Source: Pseudomonas fragi (lineage in GTDB: Bacteria > Pseudomonadota > Gammaproteobacteria > Pseudomonadales > Pseudomonadaceae). Taken from it: a stretch of DNA of 64,000 nucleotides. The number at the start of each line of letters is the position of its first letter. The stretch's first letter is position 1. Below are positions 36,394-45,748 of the stretch, piece by piece. Both the position numbers and the translations under genes were made by a program. A model generated the notes under the pieces. It saw nothing but the letters and a program-made list of their open reading frames with translations. It did not search any database and was not told the origin of the DNA. Location of the stretch: positions 2,418,001 through 2,482,000 of the forward strand of contig NZ_CP104861.1 of assembly GCF_025426255.1 (NCBI RefSeq). The letters are read 5' to 3'.

Positions 36394-36840
36394 TTACGAG
36401 TCGAGATGGATTTCCGGGAGGCTCATAACACCCGAGTTGAGAAGGTCTACACGCTTCCAGGTATTAACCCACCACACTAATGCTTTCAAAATAACGGTAT
36501 TCATCGAAACCATTAAGATGTTTGCTTGTTCTTTAATTTGGTGCACTTGGCCTGTTTTGAACTTGCAAAGGTGGTGTTTTATGTTGCTCGGTGCCGTACG
36601 AAGACTGATGTGCGTATCGGTTGATTCAGCCGCGTTGCCGTTCTGGGATGTAAGAAGCGCCAATATGAGTTTCAGGCTCGATAGCTGGTCGGTCCACTGC
36701 ATCCACGCTTGTTTTATTTCGCCGCTTATGCTTCGGTCGTGTCGGGTAGCAAGAGTTACTAGGGATTCATAGAGGTTCTGTGGAATGGTCACGTCGAGCT
36801 TTTCTGCAGATGTGACTTCTACGTTGTTACTTTGATTCAT
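36394..36840 (-). CDS. Putative tandem ribbon-helix-helix DNA-binding protein
   Basis: The protein has 148 residues from the ATG at 36840; GGAGGAAG lies 8 nt upstream, so the longer frame to 36909 is rejected. Residues about 14-48 fit an Arc-like ribbon-helix-helix (KLDVTIPQNLYESLVTLATR followed by HDRSISGEIKQAWMQW). A second possible copy is at about 87-127 (HLCKFKTGQVHQIKEQANIL, then MVSMNTVILKALVWWVN), which would make a single-chain dimer. The C-terminal tail is short. Placed between the REC-EAL gene and the fimbrial operon, it is a candidate fimbrial regulator; function is inference. Confidence 0.6.
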   Translation of the reverse strand: MNQSNNVEVTSAEKLDVTIPQNLYESLVTLATRHDRSISGEIKQAWMQWTDQLSSLKLILALLTSQNGNAAESTDTHISLRTAPSNIKHHLCKFKTGQVHQIKEQANILMVSMNTVILKALVWWVNTWKRVDLLNSGVMSLPEIHLDS

Positions 36841-37168
36841 AACGCTTCTTCCTCCTGGAGCTATATGCAGTCCTGATGTCGCATATGTTGTGTGTATGTG
36901 CGGGGTCAATAGGTTTTTGCCCGGCAGTCACCCGTCACAGAGGCAATACTCGGTGATCAAGTTATCGGCTTTAGTGATGATGATGCCAGGGCACAGATTA
37001 TTTAAATCCATGCCCATTAATGTGGTTATAGAGGGTGAGGACATAGTCCGCACCAGGTGTTATTAAAGAGACCTCACATTAATAGCGGGTAAAGGTACAG
37101 CGCTTCAAAAGGCTGATATTGTTTGTGCATTGCGGTACTCATAATTGATGGCAGGTGGCCATTATATA
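36841..37168. other. Intergenic region without recognised feature
   Basis: A/T-rich stretch between the adhesin stop and the ribbon-helix-helix gene start. A promoter for the regulator is expected here. No gene, RNA or repeat was recognised. Confidence 0.4.
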
Positions 37169-38209
37169 TTACTTGAAGGTAATATCGATGTTCGCAGATG
37201 CTCGAAAAGGGCCAACTTTAGGCGTAGTACTGAGCCACTTAAGGCTCGCTAAAAAGTTTTTTCTGACGTTGGTGCCATTCACCAGTCCCAGTTCTACGGG
37301 GGTGTTCATAGGGATAAAGCTCATCGGTGTATTTTGCTGTGATAGCACAATCCCGAAGCCGCTGTTGCTGGTCGGCAGGATAGTGGTTGTGTCCTGCACG
37401 GGGTATGTCGAGCTGAAGCTGGCGTTCAGAACCTGTCCCTGGCAATCCTGGCCACTGTCGGGCCCTGAGATGTCGGCGCTTATGGAGAAGGGCACCTGTT
37501 TTTCGATGAACCCCACCCTGGCATTTTGACGTGGAATGCTACCAAAATTTACAGCCGAGCCATTATTTGCAGTCACGGTCACTTTAGGGTTACACGAGAT
37601 AAACCTGATATTGCCCAGCCCGGATACATAGGCATTGAAGTTGCTGTCGGCGACATTGTTAAGTCCGCCCACACCATCGACCTGGAACAAGGAGTACGCC
37701 CCGGTGTTGGTAATCCTGCCGCCCGGTGGCGGTGCGGCTCCGGTGGCCTTTATATATATCGAATAGGACACCGTCAAACTGAGAGATTGCGCAGGCGACA
37801 AGCAGGTAGAGCCTCTTTTTCGGCAACGTGTTCCAGGACCGATATCTTGCCGTGCTGAATTCACCAACTTGTAGTCAATACTGCCGTAGTTAACCCCTAT
37901 TTCAATTGAATTATGAATGCTCTTCAAATTGTTTTTTGGGTCCCAATACAGGTAGGCATTTTCTCCGCCAGGATGGTTTCGATCGTCAACACACTGGAAG
38001 GTCGACGTGAACGTCGGGGAGCGCCACAGCAATGCGCCCGGCACGGTATTGGCAGTAGAGACCTTGATCTGTTCAGCGAGCACAATATCCTGACGGATGC
38101 TGCCGTTCTTTTTACATGACAAGGCATAACTATTAGATGAGACCGCTGCCAGGGTGATTATTAATCCGGCGGTCAGTCCTCGATGTTTATGCGTTAATAA
38201 AAAAAACAT
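37169..38209 (-). CDS. Fimbrial tip adhesin
   Basis: The protein has 346 residues from the ATG at 38209 (AGGA upstream, 12 bases after the usher). It has a signal peptide, then a two-domain layout: a cysteine-containing N-terminal binding domain (to about residue 195), and a C-terminal pilin domain starting near VSGLGNIRFISCNPKVTVTA and ending with the strand RASANIDITFK used for donor-strand exchange. Distal gene position after the usher is typical for tip adhesins. The receptor is unknown. Confidence 0.82.
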   Translation of the reverse strand: MFFLLTHKHRGLTAGLIITLAAVSSNSYALSCKKNGSIRQDIVLAEQIKVSTANTVPGALLWRSPTFTSTFQCVDDRNHPGGENAYLYWDPKNNLKSIHNSIEIGVNYGSIDYKLVNSARQDIGPGTRCRKRGSTCLSPAQSLSLTVSYSIYIKATGAAPPPGGRITNTGAYSLFQVDGVGGLNNVADSNFNAYVSGLGNIRFISCNPKVTVTANNGSAVNFGSIPRQNARVGFIEKQVPFSISADISGPDSGQDCQGQVLNASFSSTYPVQDTTTILPTSNSGFGIVLSQQNTPMSFIPMNTPVELGLVNGTNVRKNFLASLKWLSTTPKVGPFRASANIDITFK

Positions 38210-38220
38210 ATGGTGTCCTT

Positions 38221-40836
38221 TTATGGCTTCACGCAGGCCAGCGAAAGCTCTTGATAACCGATGTTCTGTTCTTCCATGACGGCCAACTCGGGCACGCGCA
38301 ATGAGCACGTTTCGTTTATGCCGGCTCCCCATTTCACCAACAAGAGATCACCCGTGGAGGCACCCGAGATGTAGATGTCTCCGTTAGTGCCAACCGTGCC
38401 GCTGTTTTTGCCTGTCGCGCTGAAAATATTGGCACCCAAGGGAGGCGAGTTGCCGTCGCTCATCGTGCTGTGTACCAAAAGGCTTTGGCCGGAGTGAGTT
38501 TCAAACGTCACACGAGGAATAGCCCCACGTGTTGGCACCACATCCCTGGCCGCCAGCGGGATATCCAGGCCGCTGCCAATGTCTTCAGTCCTTAACGCGA
38601 TACGGTTGTGACGATAGGGAGTAGCAGAAGTCATGACTGCATAGCCGGAGCTGTCAATTTCCACGCCAGGCTGGTTTTCCAGGCGCACGCCCTTGGCGTT
38701 TTCGGCTTCGATCAGTACGAATGTACTTTGCAGCGGCTGGGTCAGAGTGAGCCCACGTGCGTGTGCCACGATGCCCCCTGACACGCCAAGTGTGGTCTGT
38801 TGGTAGTCGTTGCTGTAGCTATAACCCGCGTTAATCAGGCCCTTGTTGCCCTGGTAGCCAATGTTGGCCGAGGACGTCTGCCCGGAGTATTCGTCATGTC
38901 CGGTCTGCACTACGTAATTGAGCCGGTCATCGTCAAGTGCCGTGCCACTCAGGCCAGAGCTGTAGGTGTTACCCGACTGCTCGCTGTGACCGACATTGAA
39001 ACTGGCCGTCATGTCTGACGATTCCTTACTGAAAAAGCTGAACGGAACCGATACGGTCACATTCACACTGCGGTCCTTATAGCCATAGTTACTGCGGCTA
39101 TCCTGATAGAAAATGCCATAGCTGGTATTTTTGTAGCTGCTGTTAAAACCTGCCTGCACCGTTCGGTCTTCACTGGAGCCGCCCCAGTAAGACTGATTGC
39201 TCACGTTGGCATATAACGTCGAACTGGCGCCCATGCGCTGGTTGATAGACAGCTCGACACGTTGGCGTTTATTGCCGAAGTTGTCGGTATAAGTGGTCCG
39301 ACGACGAGACTCTGCCCAACCTGGCACACCCAGATTGCGGTAATCATTTTCATCGTAGTACTCGTTACGGTAAGTGCCGCTTTCATAGCTGTCACGTTCA
39401 GCTACAGCATCAGAAAAGTCGTAATAACCGGAGGTCGAATAACGGTAACCGGCAATGCGAAATTCGGTCCCAAGGTCGCTCAGCGACTTGGAATACAAGA
39501 AGCGCACGCTCTGACCTTGTTTGCTATCGCCGTTGGCCAGGTCGGTATCGGAGTAAGAGGCGTCGAACGACACCGCGCCCCAACGGCCCATGTTTTTACC
39601 CAAGCCTGCTACGGCGGAACGATAGTTCTGCGCCACCATCAGCCCGCCGTAGGGGGTAACGTCATAAGTCATCCCGCGTGACAAAGTGCCCTGTACAAAT
39701 GACGGTTGGTAGTGGGTAGTCCCGTCATGGTACTTGCCGGCTGTCAGCTGATAGTCCCAGATCCCTTCACGCAACATGTTGGGCACCGAGGAAAAGGGCA
39801 GGGTAAAGCTGCTTTTTGAGCCATTGGCTTCAGTGATCGTTACATCCAGATTGCCGCTTAAAGAGCTGGGGTAAATATCGGTAAGCGCAAACGGGCCAGG
39901 GGGGACGTTAGTGCTGTAGATCGTGTAACCATTCTGCCGGACTTCAACCCGGGCAGCGGTCAATGCAACCCCGCGCACTACCGGGGCGTATCCACGCAGG
40001 CTCTCTGCCAACATGTCATTGGCGCTAGACAGTTGCGCGCCACGGAACTGAATACTGTCGAAAACGTTACTGTTGGTGTTGGTTTGCCCAATGATCAAAC
40101 GGCTACGCCAGGGCACAATATCTGTTTCAGCCCAGGTCGAGATATTATCGAAACTGGAACCCGCGCCTGATTGCTGGCTCAGCGTAGAGTTATTTCGCAA
40201 TCGCCAGCTGCCGACGTTGATACCGTTGTTGAGGCTCAGAAAGGAGTAATCCGAAGATTTATCCGCTTGCTGATGGCCGTAACGGTTGTGGCTACCATTG
40301 AAGTTGTAATTGATAAAGGCGGCATTCACGCCCTGATCATAAACCTTGGGTGAGATGGAACCTTGCGCGCGAGGCTCCAGAAATAATTGCGGCACCTCAA
40401 TGTCCATGCGTTGCAGCGCAGCGTCATGACTCAGCTGTGCACCTTGGACTTCTTTGTTCAAGGCAAAGCACCCCGTGGGATCTTGCACTTGGCGATCGGA
40501 CAGTTTGATCCCGTAGCCCCGGTAAGCCAGAGCCGTCAGGCACGGCACTATTGGCTGGTCGGGGGCGAGCTTTTTGAATTCGATATCACGATGATCGATG
40601 CGTTGACCATTCAGGAAAACGTCGAACGGATAGCTGCCGGGCAGAATATCGTCGCTGCCTGAAAGTGCCGCCACCTGAGCCGCATTTTCGTTGCCACGAA
40701 TGAATGACGTGTTGAACTGGTCCGTGGCCTTGGCAAGAGGGGCGAGTAGAAATGGCACAACATAAAAATAACCTGCGCGGTTAACCATTTTAATTCTGCG
40801 TGTCAGCTTGTGTGTAGCTGTTTTTAGGTGCACCAC
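38221..40836 (-). CDS. Outer-membrane fimbrial usher
   Basis: The protein has about 871 residues. It has an N-terminal signal (PFLLAPLAKA), then FNTSFIRGNE and the periplasmic domain, a 24-strand barrel with the plug region (IYSTNVPPGPFALTDIYPSS), and a C-terminal domain with paired cysteines (ETCSLRV...LSLACVKP). The GTG at 40836 with AGGGG upstream and the ATG at 40787 are both possible; the second gives the more ordinary signal peptide. It secretes and assembles the pilin and adhesin subunits delivered by the chaperone encoded just upstream. Confidence 0.93.
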   Translation of the reverse strand: MVHLKTATHKLTRRIKMVNRAGYFYVVPFLLAPLAKATDQFNTSFIRGNENAAQVAALSGSDDILPGSYPFDVFLNGQRIDHRDIEFKKLAPDQPIVPCLTALAYRGYGIKLSDRQVQDPTGCFALNKEVQGAQLSHDAALQRMDIEVPQLFLEPRAQGSISPKVYDQGVNAAFINYNFNGSHNRYGHQQADKSSDYSFLSLNNGINVGSWRLRNNSTLSQQSGAGSSFDNISTWAETDIVPWRSRLIIGQTNTNSNVFDSIQFRGAQLSSANDMLAESLRGYAPVVRGVALTAARVEVRQNGYTIYSTNVPPGPFALTDIYPSSLSGNLDVTITEANGSKSSFTLPFSSVPNMLREGIWDYQLTAGKYHDGTTHYQPSFVQGTLSRGMTYDVTPYGGLMVAQNYRSAVAGLGKNMGRWGAVSFDASYSDTDLANGDSKQGQSVRFLYSKSLSDLGTEFRIAGYRYSTSGYYDFSDAVAERDSYESGTYRNEYYDENDYRNLGVPGWAESRRRTTYTDNFGNKRQRVELSINQRMGASSTLYANVSNQSYWGGSSEDRTVQAGFNSSYKNTSYGIFYQDSRSNYGYKDRSVNVTVSVPFSFFSKESSDMTASFNVGHSEQSGNTYSSGLSGTALDDDRLNYVVQTGHDEYSGQTSSANIGYQGNKGLINAGYSYSNDYQQTTLGVSGGIVAHARGLTLTQPLQSTFVLIEAENAKGVRLENQPGVEIDSSGYAVMTSATPYRHNRIALRTEDIGSGLDIPLAARDVVPTRGAIPRVTFETHSGQSLLVHSTMSDGNSPPLGANIFSATGKNSGTVGTNGDIYISGASTGDLLLVKWGAGINETCSLRVPELAVMEEQNIGYQELSLACVKP

Positions 40837-40861
40837 GACTCTTTCCCCTGCGAAGCATGAC

Positions 40862-41545
40862 TCATTTCAACGAGACGTTTTTGATCTCGGTGTGCCCGCC
40901 ATAATTATTGATATAGGTAAACGACAGGCCGTTTGCGGACTGTGCATTTGATGGCAGGGCAATCTTGAGACTGTCATATGGGCCGACCATATCGGCATTT
41001 ACTTTCCAGGTTTTATCGCCGTTGCTGAGCGTTAAAATACCTAGTGTTACGTACATGGGGCCGTTATTGGTCACGGTTAACACCTGGCCTTGACGCTGCC
41101 ATTTCAAGGCTTCAGCCTGGGCTTGCAAATTGGTTTGCAACGCCTGTGGCCGATAAAATAATTTAATACGCGTACGAATCGCTACTTGCAGTACATTGTC
41201 CTGTTTAGGGGCAGGAGGAATTTCCTGTACATTGACCCAGAACAGGGATTCGCGATCTTGTGCCAGTCCTTTCCCTGAATAGATAAAACGTAAAACAGCC
41301 TCTTTATGAGGCGCCAGTTTCAAGATGGGTGGCGTCACAATAATCGGTATGTCGCGCGGTATTTGACTTGCATCGCCCGTATCCAGCCAGGTTTGAACCA
41401 TGTAGGTTTCCTCGCTGTCGTTATTGATAGAGAGCGATGCGGACTTGCTGTCACTGTTATAAATAACGCGTGTTGCATCTACCTGAATGCCAGCAAACGT
41501 GTTCGCGGAACAGGCGAGCAACGCACACAAGAGTACTTTTTTCAT
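40862..41545 (-). CDS. Periplasmic fimbrial chaperone, PapD family
   Basis: The protein has 227 residues, with a signal peptide ending near SANTFA. The family pattern is clear: ASLSINNDSEETYMVQTWLD (subunit-binding strand), RFIYSGKGLAQDRESLFWVN, and VAIRTRIKLFYRP, the signature region. The F1-G1 loop looks short (FGS type). It lies between pilin and usher genes, about 25 and 60 bases away. Confidence 0.94.
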   Translation of the reverse strand: MKKVLLCALLACSANTFAGIQVDATRVIYNSDSKSASLSINNDSEETYMVQTWLDTGDASQIPRDIPIIVTPPILKLAPHKEAVLRFIYSGKGLAQDRESLFWVNVQEIPPAPKQDNVLQVAIRTRIKLFYRPQALQTNLQAQAEALKWQRQGQVLTVTNNGPMYVTLGILTLSNGDKTWKVNADMVGPYDSLKIALPSNAQSANGLSFTYINNYGGHTEIKNVSLK

Positions 41546-41606
41546 AAGGGGTTCAAGCGCTCAGAAAAGTGGCCATCCTTGGCCAGTGATTCTCCTGCGG
41601 GGTTAT

Positions 41607-42134
41607 TTACTTGTACTCGATAGCGAATGTCGCGGTAGCGTTCGCTTGACCTGCCGTTACAACGTCCTGGTAAGACTTGTAACGGGCGCGCAGGTTGAAT
41701 GTGGCAGAGCCCGGGTTAGCGCCGTCAGCAGCAACGGTGACGAGCGCGGGGCTGGTGACATTCTGGCTGATTGGCAATGTGGCGCCATTGTGGTCCAGTA
41801 CTTCAATACCTACACCGCCTGCGCCGCCAGTCACAGACAACAGTTCTGGATGGCCCGCTGGAGTGTTGCCATCAAAACGCAAGGTGTAATCACCTGCTTC
41901 ACATTTTTCGAGGTTGATGTCGAATGCTTTCGCGCCGCTGGTAGAACCTGACGTCGGGAATGCAGTGGTTGGGTATTTACCCAGGTAAACTTGTTTGTTC
42001 TGGTCTTGGTCCGACACTTTACAGGTGGACTGTACAATTTCGCCGGTGAAGGCTACGTTGCCATTTGCAGCCACTGCGTTATAAGCACTCATGGACAGTG
42101 TCAGTGCAGCTACGGACAATACAATTTTTTTCAT
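41607..42134 (-). CDS. Major fimbrial subunit (type 1-like pilin)
   Basis: The pilin has 175 residues. The signal peptide MKKIVLSVAALTLSMSAYNA precedes NGNVAFTGEIVQSTCKV. Cysteines in STCKV and EKCEAGDYTL form the usual disulfide, and the C-terminal strand ANATATFAIEYK has the penultimate tyrosine. It is the first gene of the operon, so it should be the most strongly expressed. Confidence 0.93.
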   Translation of the reverse strand: MKKIVLSVAALTLSMSAYNAVAANGNVAFTGEIVQSTCKVSDQDQNKQVYLGKYPTTAFPTSGSTSGAKAFDINLEKCEAGDYTLRFDGNTPAGHPELLSVTGGAGGVGIEVLDHNGATLPISQNVTSPALVTVAADGANPGSATFNLRARYKSYQDVVTAGQANATATFAIEYK

Positions 42135-43708
42135 TTTTCGTTACTCATCAATTAATAGAGGGGCAAGCAAATAACTGGCAGCACTCTTTTGAGTGAGCCC
42201 GCAACTAAAGGGTAATAAAATTCACAGAATAAATAATTACCACCGCGTAAGTCATGACAAGTCATGGCAAGGGCGGATTAAGTAACTTTCTATTAAGGTA
42301 TGTCAGATCGCTTAATTGCTGGGCAATACACTGGTTTGTGATATTCGCATCAACATACTCGATGACATTGAAAGATTATTGCCGAGCCGAAACTAGCATG
42401 TCAATACAATGGGATTTTTCCAGCACTATGCTCGGTGTCGTTTTATTGACGCTGCATTTGCATCTGTCTAATATTATTTATGTGTTTAAGATCAGCAAGT
42501 AGCTTGTCAATGAGATCTTGAGTGGATAGATAGCCTTAAAATTCAATTTACTAAGGTGTCAGGCAGATGGTCGAAGCTTTACATGGTTTTTGAAAAACGA
42601 ACTTCATCGTCAAAAAACAGACAGCGCTAAATTTTTTTTGTGAACAAATATCCCCTGAAACTAGTACTCGTCAGATGTGATTTTTTTTCTTGGCTGGAGC
42701 AAATGTCTCCCAAAAGGGTCAATCCCTGAATGGCCCGGGGTGGATAATGTGGTCGAAACCCAAAGGCGCCGAGTCGACGATTGGGTGAGTGAAGTATCAC
42801 AGGAGCGGGGAGAAGAGCCTGCAGTTGGCCGAAGCGATCTCGAGCAACGATTTCTCAACGCTCAGAACGATATCAAGTCATGGACGGAGAGAAACGACCT
42901 CTGGGACGACAGCGGCTTCACTTCATATGCAGAGCGTGTGTGAGGTGAGCCAGGATAGGAGGCAGTGGTCTTCATCCTTTAGAGCAGTGGAGATCTCGCT
43001 CGCTTACTGGACGAAGATATTGACCCTCCTTTTCGGGCTTAGTTTGATCAGATCTGCGAGTCGCATGGCTTCTGGTTCGAGAACAATGATGGTTACTCCT
43101 GCTATTTCTTCCAACGACCGCTGCGGTTGGCGTTCCTGGACAGGATTTTCAGGATTTCAGAGGCGCCAGGAGATCGCTTCAAGTCTACAAACGGACGTGA
43201 TTGGATCGCGCTCGACGGCGATTTGAGAGCAGCAGCGTGTGACTTTTCGAGAAGGGGGCTGTTGGACTTCAGGCTGAGGGCATCCTTTTCAAACCATCCA
43301 AAGTATGCCTTCAGATATGCCCCCAATGTAGCAATCCACTGGAAGTGTATGGAGCTCCATGGTCTATGAAAACGCAGAAATGATCAGATAAACAGCCTGC
43401 CAGACGGCCCCTAAAGACTCTCAGGGTCGCCAAAGAACATTTTGACTTGGCTCTAGGAAAGTGGTTTCAGCTTAAAAGGTAGAATTATGCCCCCAATTGC
43501 GCCTAGTGTTCGAGCGAAACTGGGGTTGGCTGGGGTGTAGGGAAGTGGCACGTTCAAAGGTTCTCCCTTGGTGAACCGGAACCAAAGCAGGTTAGGCGTA
43601 ACCCAATTCTTGTTCGGCCCTGCTAATGCAAAGTAACCGGTTCGGTTTCGACACATGTCGGGTAGCGAGGCGCAGCACGCGGGCGGTCGAATGCGAGTGC
43701 CCGCGTGC
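42135..43708. other. Low-GC intergenic and decay zone
   Basis: The first 500 bases upstream of the pilin are A/T-rich and should hold the fimbrial promoter. From about 42700 to 43370 several short frames on the plus strand seem to be pieces of one decayed gene split over all three frames. One piece (near 42900, with DDSGFTS) faintly resembles an ankyrin repeat, but not enough to name it. From 43450 to 43708 a minus-strand frame has no recognised family. No intact gene is supported. Confidence 0.45.
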
Positions 43709-43815
43709 TCAGGTATGCTCGTACAGCTTGGACAGCAAGTGAAATGGCAGGGCGCCCCCGCTTTGGTTAAAAGGAAAATACCCCAGCTCATCAAGTATCA
43801 CCAGGTCTTTGCGAA
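43709..43815 (-). pseudogene. IS21-family IstB ATPase fragment
   Basis: Minus-strand translation reads KDLVILDELGYFPFNQSGGA followed by LPFHLLSKLYEHT and a stop. This is the Walker B and following segment of IstB helper ATPases (canonical VIFDELGYLP). About 35 residues remain of roughly 250, and no terminal repeats were found. Confidence 0.82.
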
Positions 43816-44073
43816 GCAGTCCCTGGGCGATTCTCCCGGCCTTGCCATCGTACTTTTCAAGACCTCGGCCACCGTCAGTCCGTTGTACTGCGGATGCACA
43901 AGCTCGCTCCAGAGCGACCGGCAGCGTTGACCGATCCAGATATTCAGTACTTCAAAGGTGGAGTCCCAGCATTTTGCCAAAATCAGGAAGTCTTCTTCAG
44001 GATATCCCTAATCGGCAAGTTCAAAGGATCGGGCAACTATTCGACAGAATTGGGTGAGGGGGCGAGGTGAGTT
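43816..44073. other. Region downstream of pmsB without recognised gene
   Basis: A minus-strand open stretch (about 43816-43980, with WSELVHPQYNG) has no start signal and no family I recognise. It ends at the IstB fragment and is probably another remnant. Confidence 0.35.
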
Positions 44074-44101
44074 TCAAGTCCAGCCTCGTGGGTGGACTTG
44101 A
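44074..44101. terminator. Hairpin after pmsB
   Basis: TCAAGTCCA and TGGACTTGA form nine-base arms around an eleven-to-ten-base loop, 22 bases beyond the pmsB stop. No clear U-run follows on the minus strand, so it may be a weak or factor-aided stop. Confidence 0.4.
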
Positions 44102-44122
44102 ATTGGCGGGGCTCTCGGCGCT

Positions 44123-44455
44123 TTAGCGGGTTTTTTCGGTGCTTCGCTCCGAATGAAGCGCCTGCCAATGTGAAATCTGCTGTTGGATGTTCCAGTAAAT
44201 GATGTGCTCGTAGAGTTTTTCCACAAAATCCACATCGAATCCAGCGTCGACGGCCCAATCGCGGCGGTCCTGCAGCATCGCCGCAACCCGTTCCGGTGCG
44301 GGGATCGCTTGTTCGTTGGCCTTGAAGCGCACGGCGGCCTTCACGTAACCCAAGCGTTGTTGCAGTGACTCCAGTATCTGGCGGTCGAAAAAGTCGATGC
44401 CGGCGCGGATGTCGGTGAGGCTTTCGCACGCCTCGGGTTTTTTCAGTGACGACAT
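44123..44455 (-). CDS. pmsB: Isochorismate pyruvate lyase
   Basis: This 110-residue all-helical protein of the AroQ chorismate mutase fold resembles PchB and makes salicylate and pyruvate from isochorismate. Recognisable parts are LTDIRAGIDFFDRQILESLQ, QRLGYVKAAVRFKAN and PAPERVAAML (with the active-site arginine and lysine), and YEHIIYWNIQQQ. It is the last gene of the order C-E-A-B known for pseudomonine loci, 30 bases after pmsA. Confidence 0.9.
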   Translation of the reverse strand: MSSLKKPEACESLTDIRAGIDFFDRQILESLQQRLGYVKAAVRFKANEQAIPAPERVAAMLQDRRDWAVDAGFDVDFVEKLYEHIIYWNIQQQISHWQALHSERSTEKTR

Positions 44456-44485
44456 GGTGTTTGTCTCTAATAAAAAAGTTCGGTT

Positions 44486-45709
44486 TCAGATGACGTCGAA
44501 TCGTGGGCATGCCAGCCGGGAAGCGGCGGGCGGGCGTTGGTGAGTGCCTTGATGGGCACGGGTAGCGCCAATGCCCCAGGCATCGGTGTCACGCTCGGCG
44601 ATGACCTCATCGATCAAGGCATCGATCATGCAGTTGTCGTGATGATGGGGCGTGGTGATCAAGTGCGCGGTGTCGCCGGAGGTAGCCAGGCAATACTTTT
44701 TCGCGATGCGTTCTGACGGGCATAGAAACACCACGGTGATGGAGTTTTCATTGCGCCATGCATCGATGCCGGCTGCCTGAAAGCGATCCACGGCATATTG
44801 CGCCTGGTCCAGGCAGTGGCGGATACGCTGGCGCCAGTCGGCGAACGAGTGGCTGCGCAGCGCTGCCCACATCATCAACGGCGTGTGGCCATTGCGTGAG
44901 CCGCTGATGGTTTTGTCATGGGCCAGGATGTAGTCGACTTCCACGGAAATGCGCGCCACGTTCTTGCGCTTTGCCACCACGATGCCGCACGGGATCGGCG
45001 ACCCGATCATCTTGTGCCCGGACACGCAGATCGAATCGATGCCATCTGCAAATGTGAAGGGTTGCGGATGGTCGACGAAGGGCAGGATCATCCCACTCAG
45101 CGCCGCGTCGGCATGCAGGTAGTAGTCGTGCCGGGCAATACCCGCCAGTTGCAGGCGTTGTTGGATGGTCGCGATGTTGTCCACCGCGCCACGCATCGTC
45201 GTGCCGATATTGGCGAAGATGATCGGGTGACGCTCCTGGTCTGCGGCGATCTTGAGCATCAGGTCGTCGTAGTCGATCTCGCCGTTGGGCAGGGATTCGA
45301 CGGCACGGCATTTGATGCGCAGCAGCTTGACGATCTTGGCCACCGAGTAGTGTGTGTCCTTGGAGTAATACAGCGTGCCGTCGGGGAACAATTCGCGGGC
45401 CAGGTAGCAGCCGAACATATTGCCTTCTGTGCCGCCATTGGTGACGTAGCCCCAGCTGTCTTCTAGTTCAATGTCGAACAGCTGGGAGAAGTACGTCATC
45501 ACGTCCTTTTCAAAGCCGAACGAGTTCAGCACATAGTTGCTGTACTCGTTCCAGTCCCCGCAGTTGTTGATCGAAAACTGCAGAAAGCGGTGCAACTGGG
45601 AGTAATCGAAATCGGCGGATTCGGGGTAGCCGATATTGAAGTACTGGTGGGTCACGCAGTGCTGCCAGAAGTGTTCAAGCCTGCTTTGGTCGGCCGTTGA
45701 TAAGGTCAT
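44486..45709 (-). CDS. pmsA: PLP-dependent histidine decarboxylase
   Basis: This 407-residue group II decarboxylase makes histamine from histidine. [18 protein letters not shown] binds the cofactor ring, [12 protein letters not shown] has the Asp near the pyridine nitrogen, and [13 protein letters not shown] contains the PLP lysine. The last 25 residues are rich in Arg and Pro, unlike the core. Relatives serve histamine-type siderophores (pseudomonine, acinetobactin, anguibactin). Location between pmsE and pmsB fixes the role. Confidence 0.92.
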   Translation of the reverse strand: MTLSTADQSRLEHFWQHCVTHQYFNIGYPESADFDYSQLHRFLQFSINNCGDWNEYSNYVLNSFGFEKDVMTYFSQLFDIELEDSWGYVTNGGTEGNMFGCYLARELFPDGTLYYSKDTHYSVAKIVKLLRIKCRAVESLPNGEIDYDDLMLKIAADQERHPIIFANIGTTMRGAVDNIATIQQRLQLAGIARHDYYLHADAALSGMILPFVDHPQPFTFADGIDSICVSGHKMIGSPIPCGIVVAKRKNVARISVEVDYILAHDKTISGSRNGHTPLMMWAALRSHSFADWRQRIRHCLDQAQYAVDRFQAAGIDAWRNENSITVVFLCPSERIAKKYCLATSGDTAHLITTPHHHDNCMIDALIDEVIAERDTDAWGIGATRAHQGTHQRPPAASRLACPRFDVI

Positions 45710-45748
45710 CTCTAACTCCTTTTAAATCGACTGGGCGAAGCGGCCCGG

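Noticed and set aside
42254..42502. 82-codon frame upstream of the pilin
   Set aside because: It lies in A/T-rich promoter DNA and has no start signal or recognisable family.
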